DNA from: Anaeromyxobacter dehalogenans 2CP-1
Lineage (GTDB): Bacteria; Myxococcota; Myxococcia; Myxococcales; Anaeromyxobacteraceae
Length of the DNA stretch: 64,000 nt
NCBI RefSeq assembly: GCF_000022145.1
Contig: NC_011891.1
Location: forward strand, 4,632,501 to 4,696,500
Direction of reading: 5' to 3'
Part shown: positions 43,576 through 51,997 of the stretch, in pieces
How the letters are laid out: the number at the start of each line of letters is the position of its first letter
Numbering within the stretch: the stretch's first letter is position 1
The notes under the pieces: model-generated
Databases searched by the model: none
What the model was told of the DNA's origin: nothing
The model's input: the letters and a program-made list of their open reading frames with translations, nothing else
Position numbers and translations under genes: made by a program

Positions 43576-43830
43576 TCAGCGGGCGCGCTTGCGCACGAAG
43601 CTCTTCCAGGCCGCGCCGTCCTGGAAGGTCCCGAGGTGCTCGTTCCGCGTCGCCTTGCACCACATCGGCATGTCGAGCGCGATGCCGGGATCGGTGGCGA
43701 TCACGAGCAGCACCGCCCCCGCGTCCATCGCCTTCACCGCCTTCGCGGTCTCGACGATGGGGAACGGGCACAGCCGCCCCGAGGTGTCGAGGGTGCGCGC
43801 GGGCGCGGGCATCGGTGCGGTGAGCGCCAT
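43576..43830 (-). CDS. TusA/SirA-family sulfur carrier protein
   Basis: 84 aa. The fold is identified by LDTSGRLCPFPIVETAKAVKAM, which has the invariant CPxP with the persulfide Cys at about 21, and by LLVIATDPGIALDMPMWCKA. A second Cys in the WCKAT position is common among TusA-like proteins in sulfur-oxidising or selenium-handling bacteria. Upstream of and probably co-transcribed with the PP-loop enzyme, its likely recipient. Confidence 0.85.
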   Translation of the reverse strand: MALTAPMPAPARTLDTSGRLCPFPIVETAKAVKAMDAGAVLLVIATDPGIALDMPMWCKATRNEHLGTFQDGAAWKSFVRKRAR

Positions 43831-43892
43831 GCGCGTCTCCCTTTAGCCGCTCGCGCCGGCCGCGGCAACGGGCGGTCCGGCCGGGCGCTTCC

Positions 43893-43921
43893 TTGAGCCC
43901 GGCGCCATCGGGGGGTAGCTT
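43893..43921 (+). promoter_or_regulatory. Putative promoter, leaderless type
   Basis: TTGAGC (43893-43898), 17-bp spacer, TAGCTT (43916-43921), then seven bases to ATG 43929, with no Shine-Dalgarno sequence. Confidence 0.5.
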
Positions 43922-43928
43922 GTCCGCC

Positions 43929-44462
43929 ATGCGCACATCCACCGTCCGCAGCCCGCGCGCCGCCGCCGCGCGCGCGCCGTTCGCGATCGCGCTCGCGCTC
44001 GCCTGCGCCGTCCCCGCCGCGGCCGCCGCCGCGGCGCCGGCGCCGGGCCCGTCCGGCTTCTCCGTCCTCGCCTCGCTGGGCGGCGGCGGCGAGCTGGGCC
44101 TCGACCACGGCCAGGCCGGCGTCATGGAGATCGAGGCGGTGCCGGGGCTGGAGCTGCCCGGGACCGGGCTGCGCCTCGAGGCGGGCCTGGCGCTCGGCCT
44201 CGAGCCCGACACGCACTTCGGCTTCCGCCCCGGCGCCCGCTACCAGCTGCCGCGCCTCCCGTTCCAGGTCCGCGTCGCCTTCGACGCCTCCAACTCGCGC
44301 GGCGACGGCATGCGCTGGCGCTGGCTGCTGGTCGGCCTCTCCACCGAGGTCCGGCTCACCGGCGCGTTCGGGCTGTTCGCCGAGGCCGACACCGGCGCGC
44401 CGCTCGCCGGGCGCTATGGCCTGCCGCTGCTCGTTCGCGGCGGCGCCAGCTTCCGCTTCTAG
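43929..44462 (+). CDS. Small outer-membrane beta-barrel-like protein
   Basis: 177 aa from ATG 43929. Signal peptide with a long Ala-rich core (ends about residue 42). The mature part alternates hydrophobic and polar residues in beta-strand fashion (FSVLASLGGGGELGLDHG, LRLEAGLALGLEPDTHFGFRPGARY, FQVRVAFDASNS, GGASFRF), and ends in Phe, a usual signal for BAM insertion. Not assigned to a named family. Followed after 3 bp by another secreted beta-rich protein. Confidence 0.6.
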   Translation: MRTSTVRSPRAAAARAPFAIALALACAVPAAAAAAAPAPGPSGFSVLASLGGGGELGLDHGQAGVMEIEAVPGLELPGTGLRLEAGLALGLEPDTHFGFRPGARYQLPRLPFQVRVAFDASNSRGDGMRWRWLLVGLSTEVRLTGAFGLFAEADTGAPLAGRYGLPLLVRGGASFRF

Positions 44463-44465
44463 GCC

Positions 44466-45296
44466 ATGCGATCGCTCGCCTCCGCGGCGCTGGTCGCCGC
44501 CCTGGCCGCCCTGATCTCGACCCCCGCCGCCGCCCAGCCCCTCCCCGCGCCCGGCGACGTGGAGGGCTGGACCGCCGGGCTCTCGACCGGCGTGGCGGGG
44601 CGCTTCGGCGGGTTCGAGATCGATCCGGGGGAGCACAACCCGCCCTTCCTGATCCTGGTCGGCGCGCGGGCCGAGGGCTGGTTCCCGGGCCGGCTCTCGC
44701 AGGCGGTGCGGCTGCGGGCGCGCGTGCTCGCGGGCGGCGAGGACCGGATCTTCGTGCCGTCCGACGGCGAGCTGGAGGCGGCCTGGGCGATCGGCTACCC
44801 CGAGTTCCGCTTCGTGCTCGGGCGCGTCGAGGCCGCGCGCGCCCCCGGGCTCGCGCTCCAGTCGCTCGTCCAGCTCGGCACGCTCCCCTCGGTGGAAGGG
44901 AACGTGACGGTGGGCTACCAGGCGCGCCTCGATTACCTGGCCGCACCGGTCGAGATGGTGCACGTGCGCTACCGTGGGCGCGCGCACCTCCCCGGCGCCG
45001 GTGCGACCACCGAGTCGGAGCAGGTGCACGCGGCGAGCGCCGCCCGGCTCCGCTACACGGTGGAATACCCGGCGGGCCCCATCCTCTCGGTCCAGGCCGA
45101 GGCGCTGAAGCTGTGGGAGAAGCCGGATCTGCTGGCGGCCGCCGAGGGTTCGGTCGGCTGGGCGGCGTTCGGGAGGGCGGTCGTGTTCGAGGCGGTGGCG
45201 CGCTGGCAGGGCTTCACGCGGCGCGCGCCGGCGCCGGACGATCGGCGGACCGACGGCGAGGTTCAGCTCCTGGCGGTGGCGCGGATCGGCCTGTAG
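44466..45296 (+). CDS. Exported beta-rich protein, probable outer-membrane barrel
   Basis: 276 aa. Signal peptide 1-23 (ends PAAAQP). The remainder has repeated amphipathic strands (GWTAGLSTGVAGRFGGFEI, LVGARAEGWFPGRLSQAVRLR, FRFVLGRVEAARAPGLALQSL, VTVGYQARLDYLAA) and ends in a hydrophobic strand (VQLLAVARIGL). The family is not recognised. Coupled to the preceding barrel-like gene; both may form one surface structure. Confidence 0.58.
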   Translation: MRSLASAALVAALAALISTPAAAQPLPAPGDVEGWTAGLSTGVAGRFGGFEIDPGEHNPPFLILVGARAEGWFPGRLSQAVRLRARVLAGGEDRIFVPSDGELEAAWAIGYPEFRFVLGRVEAARAPGLALQSLVQLGTLPSVEGNVTVGYQARLDYLAAPVEMVHVRYRGRAHLPGAGATTESEQVHAASAARLRYTVEYPAGPILSVQAEALKLWEKPDLLAAAEGSVGWAAFGRAVVFEAVARWQGFTRRAPAPDDRRTDGEVQLLAVARIGL

Positions 45297-45374
45297 GGGG
45301 CCCCTACCCCCGGGGCGGGGAATTGGCGGGAGGGTCCGGTGTTCGGCCTGGCGGCGCGGCGGGGGGCCGGCGCG

Positions 45375-45403
45375 TTGTCCACCCCGGGCGATCCTGATAT
45401 CTG
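45375..45403 (+). promoter_or_regulatory. Sigma70-type promoter for the triple-DsbA gene
   Basis: TTGTCC (45375-45380), 17-bp spacer, TATCTG (45398-45403), about 37 bp before the ATG. It would give a short leader carrying GGGAGA as ribosome binding site. Confidence 0.55.
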
Positions 45404-45440
45404 CGGTGGCTCTGACTTGGCTGGAAGGGAGACGGGACAC

Positions 45441-47456
45441 ATGAAGCACGTGAGCTGGGTGGTCGCGCTCGTCATCGGGTTCGCGATCGGATTCGTCGGG
45501 CGCGGCTCGTGGGATGCGGGCGGCCGGCCGTCCCGCGCGCCCGTGGGCGCGCCCACGCGCGCGCGTCCGGTGGAGGATCCGAAGGCCGTCTACCGGGTCC
45601 CCGCGGACGACTCGCCGGTGCGCGGCCCGGCCGACGCGCTCGTCACCATCGTCGAGTCGTCCGACTTCCAGTGCCCGTACTGCAAGCGCGGCGCGGCCAC
45701 CATGAAGCAGGTCGAGGAGGCGTACCGCGGCAAGGTGCGCTTCGTCTTCAAGCACAACCCGCTCTCGTTCCACCCGCAGGCCATGCCGGCCGCGCTCGCC
45801 GCCGAGGAGGCGCGGGCGCAGGGCGGCGACGAGAAGTTCTGGGCGCTGCACGACAAGCTGTTCGACTCGGCCCCCGCGCTCGACCAGGCCGCCATCGAGA
45901 AGGCCGCCGGCGAGCTCGGCCTCGACGTCGCCAAGGTCCGCGAGGCGATGCAGGCCGGCACCCACCGCGCCCGCATCGAGCGCGACCAGAAGCTGGTGGT
46001 CGGCCTGGGCGCACCGGCCACCCCGACGTTCTTCGTGAACGGGCGGAAGATCGCCGGCGCGCAGCCGATCGAGGCGTTCCGCGCGGTGATCGACGAGGAG
46101 CTCGCCAGGGCCGAGCAGCTCGTCCGGTCCGGCACGCCGGCGTCGCAGGTCTATGCGAAGGCCATCGAGCGCGGCGCGACCGCCCCGGTGTTCCTGCCCG
46201 GCACCGTGCCGCCCCCGACCGCCGCCGCGCCCTCGCCGGCCGCCCCGGCGCCGGCGGCCCCCGCGGCCCCGCCGCCCGCCACCTACGCGAAGGTCCCGCT
46301 CCGCGCCGACGACCCGGCGCGCGGCCCGGCGGACGCGAAGCTGACGGTGGTGCTGTTCTCCGACTTCCAGTGCCCGTTCTGCTCCCGCGTCGAGCCCACC
46401 CTGAAGCAGCTCGAGCAGGCGTACCCGGGCCAGGTGCGGATCGTGTGGAAGCACCAGCCGCTCTCCTTCCACCCGAACGCCATGCCGGCGGCCATCGCCG
46501 CCGAGGCGGCCCGCGAGCAGGGCAAGTTCTGGCCGATGCACGAGAAGCTGTTCTCGAACCAGCAGGCGCTCTCCCCCGCGACCTACGAGCAGTACGCGAA
46601 GGAGCTCGGCCTCGACCTGCGCAAGTTCCAGGCGGCGGTGGCGGCGCGCAAGGGCGCCGACCGGATCGCGGCCGATCAGCAGCTCGCCGGGTCGGTGGGC
46701 GCGAACGGCACGCCGACGATGTTCTTCAACTGCCGCCAGGTGGTGGGCGCGCTCCCGCTCGAGCGGATGCGCCCGGTGGTCGAGGAGGAGCTGAAGAAGG
46801 CGGACGCGCTGCTGAAGGGCGGGAAGGCCGGCGCCGGGTTCTACGAGCAGGCCTGCCAGGCGAACCTGGCGCTGAAGCCGGCCGCGCCGCAGCAGGGCGC
46901 GGTGGTCCCGGCGGCGCTGCCGGCCGGCCAGCCGGTGCAGGGCCTCGCGGTCCGCGCCGACGACCCGATCCGCGGCAACCCGAAGGCGCCGGTCACGATC
47001 GTGCTGTTCTCGGACTTCCAGTGCCCGTTCTGCGCCCGCGTCGAGCCGACGCTCGCGCAGGTGCAGAAGACGTACGGCGACAAGGTCCGCGTGGTCTGGA
47101 AGCACCAGCCGCTCGGCATGCACCCGAACGCGCTGCCCGCGGCCGAGGCCGCCGAGGCGGCCCGCGAGCAGGGCAAGTTCTGGCAGATGCACGAGAAGCT
47201 GTTCGCGAGCCAGCGTGAGCTGTCCGACGCGCTGTACGAGCGGGCCGCCCGCGAGATCGGCCTCGACGTGGCCCGCTTCGACGCGGCCCGCCGCTCCGGC
47301 CGCGCCCGCACCCGCATCGCCGAGGACCAGGCGCTGGCCGCCCGCATCGGCGCGCAGGCCACGCCCACCATGTTCGTGAACGGCGTGAAGGTGGAAGGCG
47401 CGGTGCCGTTCGAGCAGATCCGCGCGGTCGTCGATGCCGAGCTCGCGCGCCGCTAG
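45441..47456 (+). CDS. Membrane-anchored fusion of three DsbA-like thioredoxin domains
   Basis: 671 aa. An N-terminal helix (5-20) anchors it or is cleaved. Three DSBA/Thioredoxin_4 domains follow, each starting DD-P-[VAI]-R-G-x-A: redox motif CPYC at residues 78-81, CPFC at 311-314 and CPFC at 528-531. Each domain repeats FKHNPLSFHP or WKHQPLSFHP, the helical insert and a cis-Pro (ATPTFFVNG, GTPTMFFN, ATPTMFVNG). Linkers are Pro/Ala-rich (about 245-285). Domains 2 and 3 are the more alike, pointing to stepwise duplication. Acts on periplasmic thiols; whether the copies differ in substrate is unknown. Confidence 0.88.
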   Translation: MKHVSWVVALVIGFAIGFVGRGSWDAGGRPSRAPVGAPTRARPVEDPKAVYRVPADDSPVRGPADALVTIVESSDFQCPYCKRGAATMKQVEEAYRGKVRFVFKHNPLSFHPQAMPAALAAEEARAQGGDEKFWALHDKLFDSAPALDQAAIEKAAGELGLDVAKVREAMQAGTHRARIERDQKLVVGLGAPATPTFFVNGRKIAGAQPIEAFRAVIDEELARAEQLVRSGTPASQVYAKAIERGATAPVFLPGTVPPPTAAAPSPAAPAPAAPAAPPPATYAKVPLRADDPARGPADAKLTVVLFSDFQCPFCSRVEPTLKQLEQAYPGQVRIVWKHQPLSFHPNAMPAAIAAEAAREQGKFWPMHEKLFSNQQALSPATYEQYAKELGLDLRKFQAAVAARKGADRIAADQQLAGSVGANGTPTMFFNCRQVVGALPLERMRPVVEEELKKADALLKGGKAGAGFYEQACQANLALKPAAPQQGAVVPAALPAGQPVQGLAVRADDPIRGNPKAPVTIVLFSDFQCPFCARVEPTLAQVQKTYGDKVRVVWKHQPLGMHPNALPAAEAAEAAREQGKFWQMHEKLFASQRELSDALYERAAREIGLDVARFDAARRSGRARTRIAEDQALAARIGAQATPTMFVNGVKVEGAVPFEQIRAVVDAELARR

Positions 47457-47472
47457 CGGCCCCGCAGGTCCC

Positions 47473-48288
47473 GTGGCGTCGGGGGTGGGCGCGCCGGCGC
47501 CCGCCCCGCTCGCGCCCGCCGTCGCGGCCGCCTGGGATGCGCTCCACCGCGCGTTCGACCGGATCTTCGTGATCACGATCGAGCGCGCGGCGGAGCGGCA
47601 GGAGCGCGTCCGCACGCGGCTGACCGGGCTCGACTACCGCTTCCATCTCGGGATGGACAAGCGGCTGCTCGATCCGGCGCGCCGCGCCGCCGAGGGCTAC
47701 GACGAGGCGGCGGATCGCGCCGCCGCGCGCCGCTCGCGGACGATGACGCCGGGCGAGCTCGCCTGCGCCATCTCGCACCTGCAGATCTACCGGGCGGCGG
47801 TGGAGCACGGCTGGGAGCGCGTGCTGGTGTTCGAGGACGACGTGCTGCCCCGGTACGAAGACCTGGCGCTCCTGCCGCAGACGCTGGAGCAGCTCCCCGA
47901 CGACTGGGAGCTCGCCTACCTGGGCTACACCAACTTCGAGAAGGTGACGCCCTACCACCGCGCCAAGCAGGCGACGTACCTCGTCGCCGCCGCGCTCGGG
48001 CTGATGAAGTGGACGCCGGCGGAGATCCGCCGCTTCCACCCGCGGCGCTTCAGCGAGAACCTCAAGGTGGCGGGCCTGCACCACTGCGCGCACGCCTACG
48101 CGTTCACCCAGGCGGCGGCCCGCAAGCTGGTCGCGGCGCAGACCCCGCTGGCGCGCAACGCCGACCAGCTGTTCGTCCACATGGTGCTGAGCGGCAAGCT
48201 GCGCGCGTTCGTCACCGAGCCGAAGTTCTTCGACCAGGAGGCCGGGTCCGGCAAGGCGGCCGACTACTCGTTCATCTTCCACGACTGA
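47473..48288 (+). CDS. Glycosyltransferase family 25 (LPS-type)
   Basis: 271 aa from GTG 47473; other GTG codons and an ATG at 47434 inside the previous gene are possible starts. GT25 fold: FDRIFVITIERAAERQERV, SRTMTPGELACAISHLQIYRA with the conserved G-[EC]-x-x-C-x-x-S-H, then VLVFEDDVLPRYEDL with the metal-binding acidic cluster. C-terminal part HHCAHAYAFTQAAARKLVA and ADQLFVHMV also match. It adds sugars, often galactose, to the lipopolysaccharide core. It stands 16 bp after the triple DsbA gene. Confidence 0.8.
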   Translation: MASGVGAPAPAPLAPAVAAAWDALHRAFDRIFVITIERAAERQERVRTRLTGLDYRFHLGMDKRLLDPARRAAEGYDEAADRAAARRSRTMTPGELACAISHLQIYRAAVEHGWERVLVFEDDVLPRYEDLALLPQTLEQLPDDWELAYLGYTNFEKVTPYHRAKQATYLVAAALGLMKWTPAEIRRFHPRRFSENLKVAGLHHCAHAYAFTQAAARKLVAAQTPLARNADQLFVHMVLSGKLRAFVTEPKFFDQEAGSGKAADYSFIFHD

Positions 48289-48293
48289 CCGCC

Positions 48294-48315
48294 GGCCCCC
48301 GCCATGCGGGGGGCC
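48294..48315 (+). terminator. GC hairpin between the glycosyltransferase and panD
   Basis: GGCCCCCGC-CAT-GCGGGGGGCC, a near-perfect stem of 9 pairs with one bulge, 6 bases after the stop codon. No T-run follows. Confidence 0.45.
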
Positions 48316-48333
48316 GGGCGGCGGGCGCGGGTG

Positions 48334-48362
48334 TTGCGCGAACCGACCCGACCATGTAAGAA
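48334..48362 (+). promoter_or_regulatory. Promoter of the panD-trp operon
   Basis: TTGCGC (48334-48339), 17-bp spacer, TAAGAA (48357-48362), 13 bp upstream of the panD ATG. The only good promoter candidate upstream of trpE. Confidence 0.45.
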
Positions 48363-48375
48363 AACGAGTCCTGCC

Positions 48376-48771
48376 ATGCGTCGGACCTTCTTCAAGGCGA
48401 AGATCCATCGTGCGACCGTGACGCACGCGGATCTCGAGTACGAGGGCTCGGTCTCCATCGACGAGGACCTGCTCGAGGCCGCGGGCATCTGGGAGTACGA
48501 GGCCGTCCACATCTGGAACATCACCCGCGGCACCCGGTTGCAGACGTACGCGATCAAGGGTGAGCGCGGCTCCGGCATCATCTGCATCAACGGCGCGGCC
48601 GCGCACCTCAACCGCCCCGGCGACATGGTGATCCTCGCCACGTTCGCCGAGCTGGAAGAGGCCGAGGCTCGCGACTTCAAGCCCACCGTGGTCCTCGTCG
48701 ACCGCCAGAACAAGATCGTGGCCAAGGACGCCGTCGAGGTGCCCGGCCCGGCACGCAGGGTGACGGCATGA
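48376..48771 (+). CDS. panD: Aspartate 1-decarboxylase (pyruvoyl enzyme), PanD
   Basis: 131 aa. The self-processing site is [17 protein letters not shown], cleaved between Gly24 and Ser25 to form the pyruvoyl group. [19 protein letters not shown] at the start and [17 protein letters not shown] in the middle are family signatures. It makes beta-alanine for pantothenate and CoA. Its stop overlaps a 9-codon ORF by ATGA and trpE follows, so it is placed at the head of the tryptophan operon, an unusual partner. Confidence 0.95.
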
Positions 48772-48797
48772 CGGTGCGTCTTTGGCAAGTCCGCTGA
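48768..48797 (+). CDS. Nine-codon [12 protein letters not shown] between panD and trpE
   Basis: ATG overlaps the panD stop (ATGA), one Trp codon at position 6, TGA at 48795-48797. The TGA stands one base before a CTG in the trpE frame, and the hairpin TCCGC-TGAGCT-GCGGA (48790-48805) spans the stop. It could be a leader peptide, a remnant of the original trpE start, or chance. Confidence 0.3.
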
Positions 48798-48798
48798 G

Positions 48799-50376
48799 CT
48801 GCGGACCACCCCCGATCTCCAGACCTTCCTCTCCCTCTGCAGCCCCGGCCGCGCGGTCCCGGTGCGCGTCGAGATCGACGCCGACACCGAGACGCCGGTC
48901 TCGGCGTTCCTGAAGCTCTCGCGCGGCGAGCGCCACGCGTTCCTCCTCGAGTCGGTGGAGGGCGGGGAGCGGAGCGCGCGCTTCACGTTCCTGGGCGCGG
49001 CGCCGCGGGCGCTGCTCCGCTGGAAGCTGGGCGACCCCGGCGATCCCATCGCCGCGCTCCGCGCCGCGCTCGCCACGCACCGGGCGGTGCGGGTGCCCGG
49101 CGTCCCGCGCTTCTCCGGCGGCTTCATGGGCCACGTCTCCTACGACGCGGTCCGCCTGTTCGAGCCGCGCGTCCCCATCGCGAAGGCCGACGAGCTGGGC
49201 TTCCCCGACGTCCTGCTCATGGACTTCGACGAGCTGGTGGCGTTCGACAACCGCCGCCACTCGCTCCACGTCATCTGCGAGGTGCGCTGCGACGAGGGCG
49301 ACGACCCGCGCGCGCTCTACGCCGACGCGGTCCGCCGCATCCGCCGCCGCCTGGCGGTGCTGGCGCGGCCGCTCTCCGATCGCCGCCCGCGCCGGGCCGG
49401 GCCGCCGGCGGTGCTCGCGCCGCGGGTCCGCCGCGAGGCGTTCGAGGCGGCGGTGCGGCGCGCCAAGGAGTACGTCACCGCCGGCGACTGCCAGCAGATC
49501 GTCCTCTCCCAGCGCTTCGACGCCGAGACCTCGCTCCCGCCGTTCGAGATCTACCGGGCGCTCCGCCGCGTGAACCCCTCGCCGTACCTGTTCTTCGTGA
49601 AGGACGGGCCGCGCGCGCTGGTCGGCTCGTCGCCGGAGACGCTGGTGAAGCTCGAGGACGGCGAGGTGACGCTGCGGCCCATCGCCGGCACGCGCCCGCG
49701 CGGCGCGGACGCGGCCGAGGACCAGGCGCTCGAGGCCGAGCTGCGCGCCGACCCGAAGGAGAACGCCGAGCACGTCATGCTGGTGGACCTCGGGCGCAAC
49801 GACGTGGGGCGGGTGTCCGCCACCGGCACCGTGAAGGTCGCCGCGCTGAAGACGGTGGAGCGCTACTCGCACGTGATGCACCTCGTCTCGGAGGTGCGCG
49901 GGCGGCTCGCCCCCGGCCGCACGGCGGTGGACGTGCTCCGGGCCGGCTTCCCCGCCGGCACGCTCTCCGGCTCGCCCAAGGTGCGGGCCATGGAGATCAT
50001 CGACGCGCTCGAGCCGGCCCGCCGCGGCCCCTACGGCGGCGCGGTGGGCTACTTCGACCGCGGCGGCGACATGGAGATGTGCATCGCGATCCGCACGCTG
50101 CTCGCGAACGGCCGGCGCGTGTCGGTGCAGTCCGGCGCCGGCATCGTCTACGACTCCGACCCGGCCGCCGAGTACCAGGAGACCGTCAACAAGGCGCGCG
50201 CGGTGTTCACCGCGGTGGCGCAGGCCGAGGCGCGCGGGCTGGACGCGCCGCCGGCTGCCGCGCCCCGCGGGCGCGCCGGCGCGCAGAAGGCGCAGGCGGC
50301 CCCCGCGCGGCAGCGGCGCGCGGCCGGATCGCGCGGCCGCCGCGCGGCGCCGCGCGGGAAGGGGGCGAGGCGATGA
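48799..50376 (+). CDS. trpE: Anthranilate synthase component I
   Basis: 525 aa if started at CTG 48799, 504 aa at GTG 48862. TrpE homology (DLQTFLSLCSPGRAVPV before VRVEIDADTETPVSAFLKL) begins upstream of the GTG, but the frame back to the panD stop has no ATG, GTG or TTG. The Trp-feedback element LLESVEGGERSARF is present; the chorismate-binding domain has QIVLSQRF, RVNPSPYLFF, SSPETLVKL, GTRPRG and LSGSPKVRAMEIIDALEP. About 45 C-terminal residues form a basic Ala/Arg-rich extension (RRAAGSRGRRAAPRGKGARR). First committed step of tryptophan synthesis, with TrpG. Stop overlaps trpG by ATGA. Confidence 0.93.
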   Translation: MRTTPDLQTFLSLCSPGRAVPVRVEIDADTETPVSAFLKLSRGERHAFLLESVEGGERSARFTFLGAAPRALLRWKLGDPGDPIAALRAALATHRAVRVPGVPRFSGGFMGHVSYDAVRLFEPRVPIAKADELGFPDVLLMDFDELVAFDNRRHSLHVICEVRCDEGDDPRALYADAVRRIRRRLAVLARPLSDRRPRRAGPPAVLAPRVRREAFEAAVRRAKEYVTAGDCQQIVLSQRFDAETSLPPFEIYRALRRVNPSPYLFFVKDGPRALVGSSPETLVKLEDGEVTLRPIAGTRPRGADAAEDQALEAELRADPKENAEHVMLVDLGRNDVGRVSATGTVKVAALKTVERYSHVMHLVSEVRGRLAPGRTAVDVLRAGFPAGTLSGSPKVRAMEIIDALEPARRGPYGGAVGYFDRGGDMEMCIAIRTLLANGRRVSVQSGAGIVYDSDPAAEYQETVNKARAVFTAVAQAEARGLDAPPAAAPRGRAGAQKAQAAPARQRRAAGSRGRRAAPRGKGARR

Positions 50377-50987
50377 GCGGCGCGCGCCCGGTCCGGCTGC
50401 TGCTGGTGGACAACTACGACAGCTTCACCTTCAACCTGGTGCAGTACCTGGGCGAGCTGGGCGCCGAGGTGGAGGTGTTTCGCAACGACGAGATCGACGT
50501 GCCCGGCATCCGGGCGCGCCGCCCCGACGCGCTGGTGCTCTCGCCCGGCCCGTGCACGCCGGACCAGGCGGGGGTGACGCTGGAGGTGCTCCGGACGCTC
50601 TCGGGCGCGCTGCCCATCCTCGGCGTGTGCCTCGGGCACCAGGCCATCGGCCAGGCGTTCGGGGGCAAGGTGGTGCGGAACGTCCGCATCGTGCACGGCA
50701 AGGCGAGCCCGGTGCACCACCGCAACCAGGGCATCTACGCCGGGCTGCCCGCGCCGTTCCAGGCCGGGCGCTACCACTCGCTCGTGGTCGAGCGCGAGAG
50801 CCTCCCCGAGGCGCTCGAGATCACCTCGTGGACCGAGGAGGGAGAGATCATGGGCCTGCGCCACCGGGCGCTGGACGTGGAGGGCGTGCAGTTCCACCCC
50901 GAGTCGATCCTGACGCTGGATGGCAAGCGCCTGCTCGGGAACTGGCTCGCGCACGTCGCGCCGCGCGGCGAGGAGGCACGGCCGTGA
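50373..50987 (+). CDS. trpG: Anthranilate synthase component II (glutamine amidotransferase)
   Basis: 204 aa. Class I glutamine amidotransferase domain: LLLVDNYDSFTFNLVQYL at the start, oxyanion and nucleophile segment LGVCLGHQAIGQAFGG (Cys near 84), catalytic His/Glu in VQFHPESIL. It supplies ammonia from glutamine to TrpE. The absence of extra subdomains separates it from PabA only by context: overlaps trpE (ATGA) and trpD (GTGA), so a tryptophan role is clear, though it may also serve folate synthesis. Confidence 0.95.
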   Translation: MSGARPVRLLLVDNYDSFTFNLVQYLGELGAEVEVFRNDEIDVPGIRARRPDALVLSPGPCTPDQAGVTLEVLRTLSGALPILGVCLGHQAIGQAFGGKVVRNVRIVHGKASPVHHRNQGIYAGLPAPFQAGRYHSLVVERESLPEALEITSWTEEGEIMGLRHRALDVEGVQFHPESILTLDGKRLLGNWLAHVAPRGEEARP

Positions 50988-51997
50988 TCCAGCAGGCCAT
51001 CGCGAAGCTCCTGGAGGGCGAGGACCTCACCCGCGCCGAGGCGGCCCTGGTGATGACCGAGATCGCCGACGGCGGCGCCACCCCGGCCCAGTCGGGCGCG
51101 TTCCTGGCGGCGCTGCGCATGAAGGGCGAGACGGTGGACGAGATCGCCGGCGCCGCCGACGTGATGCGCCAGCGGGCGGACCGGGTGCGGGTGGATCGCG
51201 ACGTGTTCATCGACACCTGCGGCACCGGCGGCGACGGGCGCCACACCTTCAACATCTCCACCACCGCCGCGTTCGTGGCGGCCGGCGCGGGCGTGTGCGT
51301 GGCGAAGCACGGCAACCGCGCCGTGTCGTCGCGCTCCGGCTCCGCCGACGTGCTCGCCGCGCTGGGCGTGAACGTGGACGCGGACAAGGAGACGGTGGAG
51401 CGCTGCATCGAGGAGGTCGGCATCGGCTTCCTGTTCGCGGTGCGGCTCCACCCCGCGTTCAAGGCCATCGCCGGCGTGCGCCGCGAGCTGGGCGTGCGCA
51501 CCATCTTCAACCTGCTCGGCCCGCTCGCGAACCCCGCCGGCGCGCGCCACCAGGTGCTCGGCGTGTACGAGGCGCGCTGGGTGCCGGTGCTGGGCGGCGT
51601 GCTGGCGGCGCTGGGCGCCGCGCACGCGTTCGTGGTGCACGGCGAGGGGCTGGACGAGATCGCCGTGACCGGCATGACGCACGTCTGCGAGGTGAGGGAC
51701 GGCCAGGTGGAGCGCTACACCATCCGGCCCGAGGACCTGGGGCTGCCGCGGCGCGACGCCGCCGAGCTCGTCGGCGGCGACGCGGTGGCGAACGCCCGCA
51801 TCGTCACCGACGTGCTGGAGGGACAGGCGGGCGGGCCGCGCGACGCGGTGCTGGCGAACGCCGCCGCCGCGCTGGTGTGCGCCGGCGCCGCCAAGGACCT
51901 GCGCGACGGCGTGGCGCGCGCCGCCCGGTCCATCGACTCGGGCGCCGCCCGCGAGAAGCTGCGGCAGCTGGTGGCCGCCACCACGGTGCCGGCGTGA
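50984..51997 (+). CDS. trpD: Anthranilate phosphoribosyltransferase
   Basis: 337 aa, GTG start overlapping the trpG stop. Helical N-terminal domain (AIAKLLEGEDLTRAEAALVMTEI), then the PRPP-binding loop DTCGTGGDGRHTFNIST (about 77-93), VAKHGNRAVSSRSGSADVLAALG and FLFAVRLHPAFKAIAGVRRELGVRT, all typical. Transfers phosphoribose to anthranilate, the second step of the pathway. Confidence 0.97.
   Translation: MIQQAIAKLLEGEDLTRAEAALVMTEIADGGATPAQSGAFLAALRMKGETVDEIAGAADVMRQRADRVRVDRDVFIDTCGTGGDGRHTFNISTTAAFVAAGAGVCVAKHGNRAVSSRSGSADVLAALGVNVDADKETVERCIEEVGIGFLFAVRLHPAFKAIAGVRRELGVRTIFNLLGPLANPAGARHQVLGVYEARWVPVLGGVLAALGAAHAFVVHGEGLDEIAVTGMTHVCEVRDGQVERYTIRPEDLGLPRRDAAELVGGDAVANARIVTDVLEGQAGGPRDAVLANAAAALVCAGAAKDLRDGVARAARSIDSGAAREKLRQLVAATTVPA

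Noticed and set aside
48790-48801. RF2-style programmed +1 frameshift at CGC-UGA before trpE
   Set aside because: No Shine-Dalgarno-like stimulator at the right distance and no slippery CUU codon; possible but not supported.
48768-48862. Classical trp attenuator before trpE
   Set aside because: Only one Trp codon in the short ORF and no terminator hairpin with T-run; retained only as an unexplained start region.
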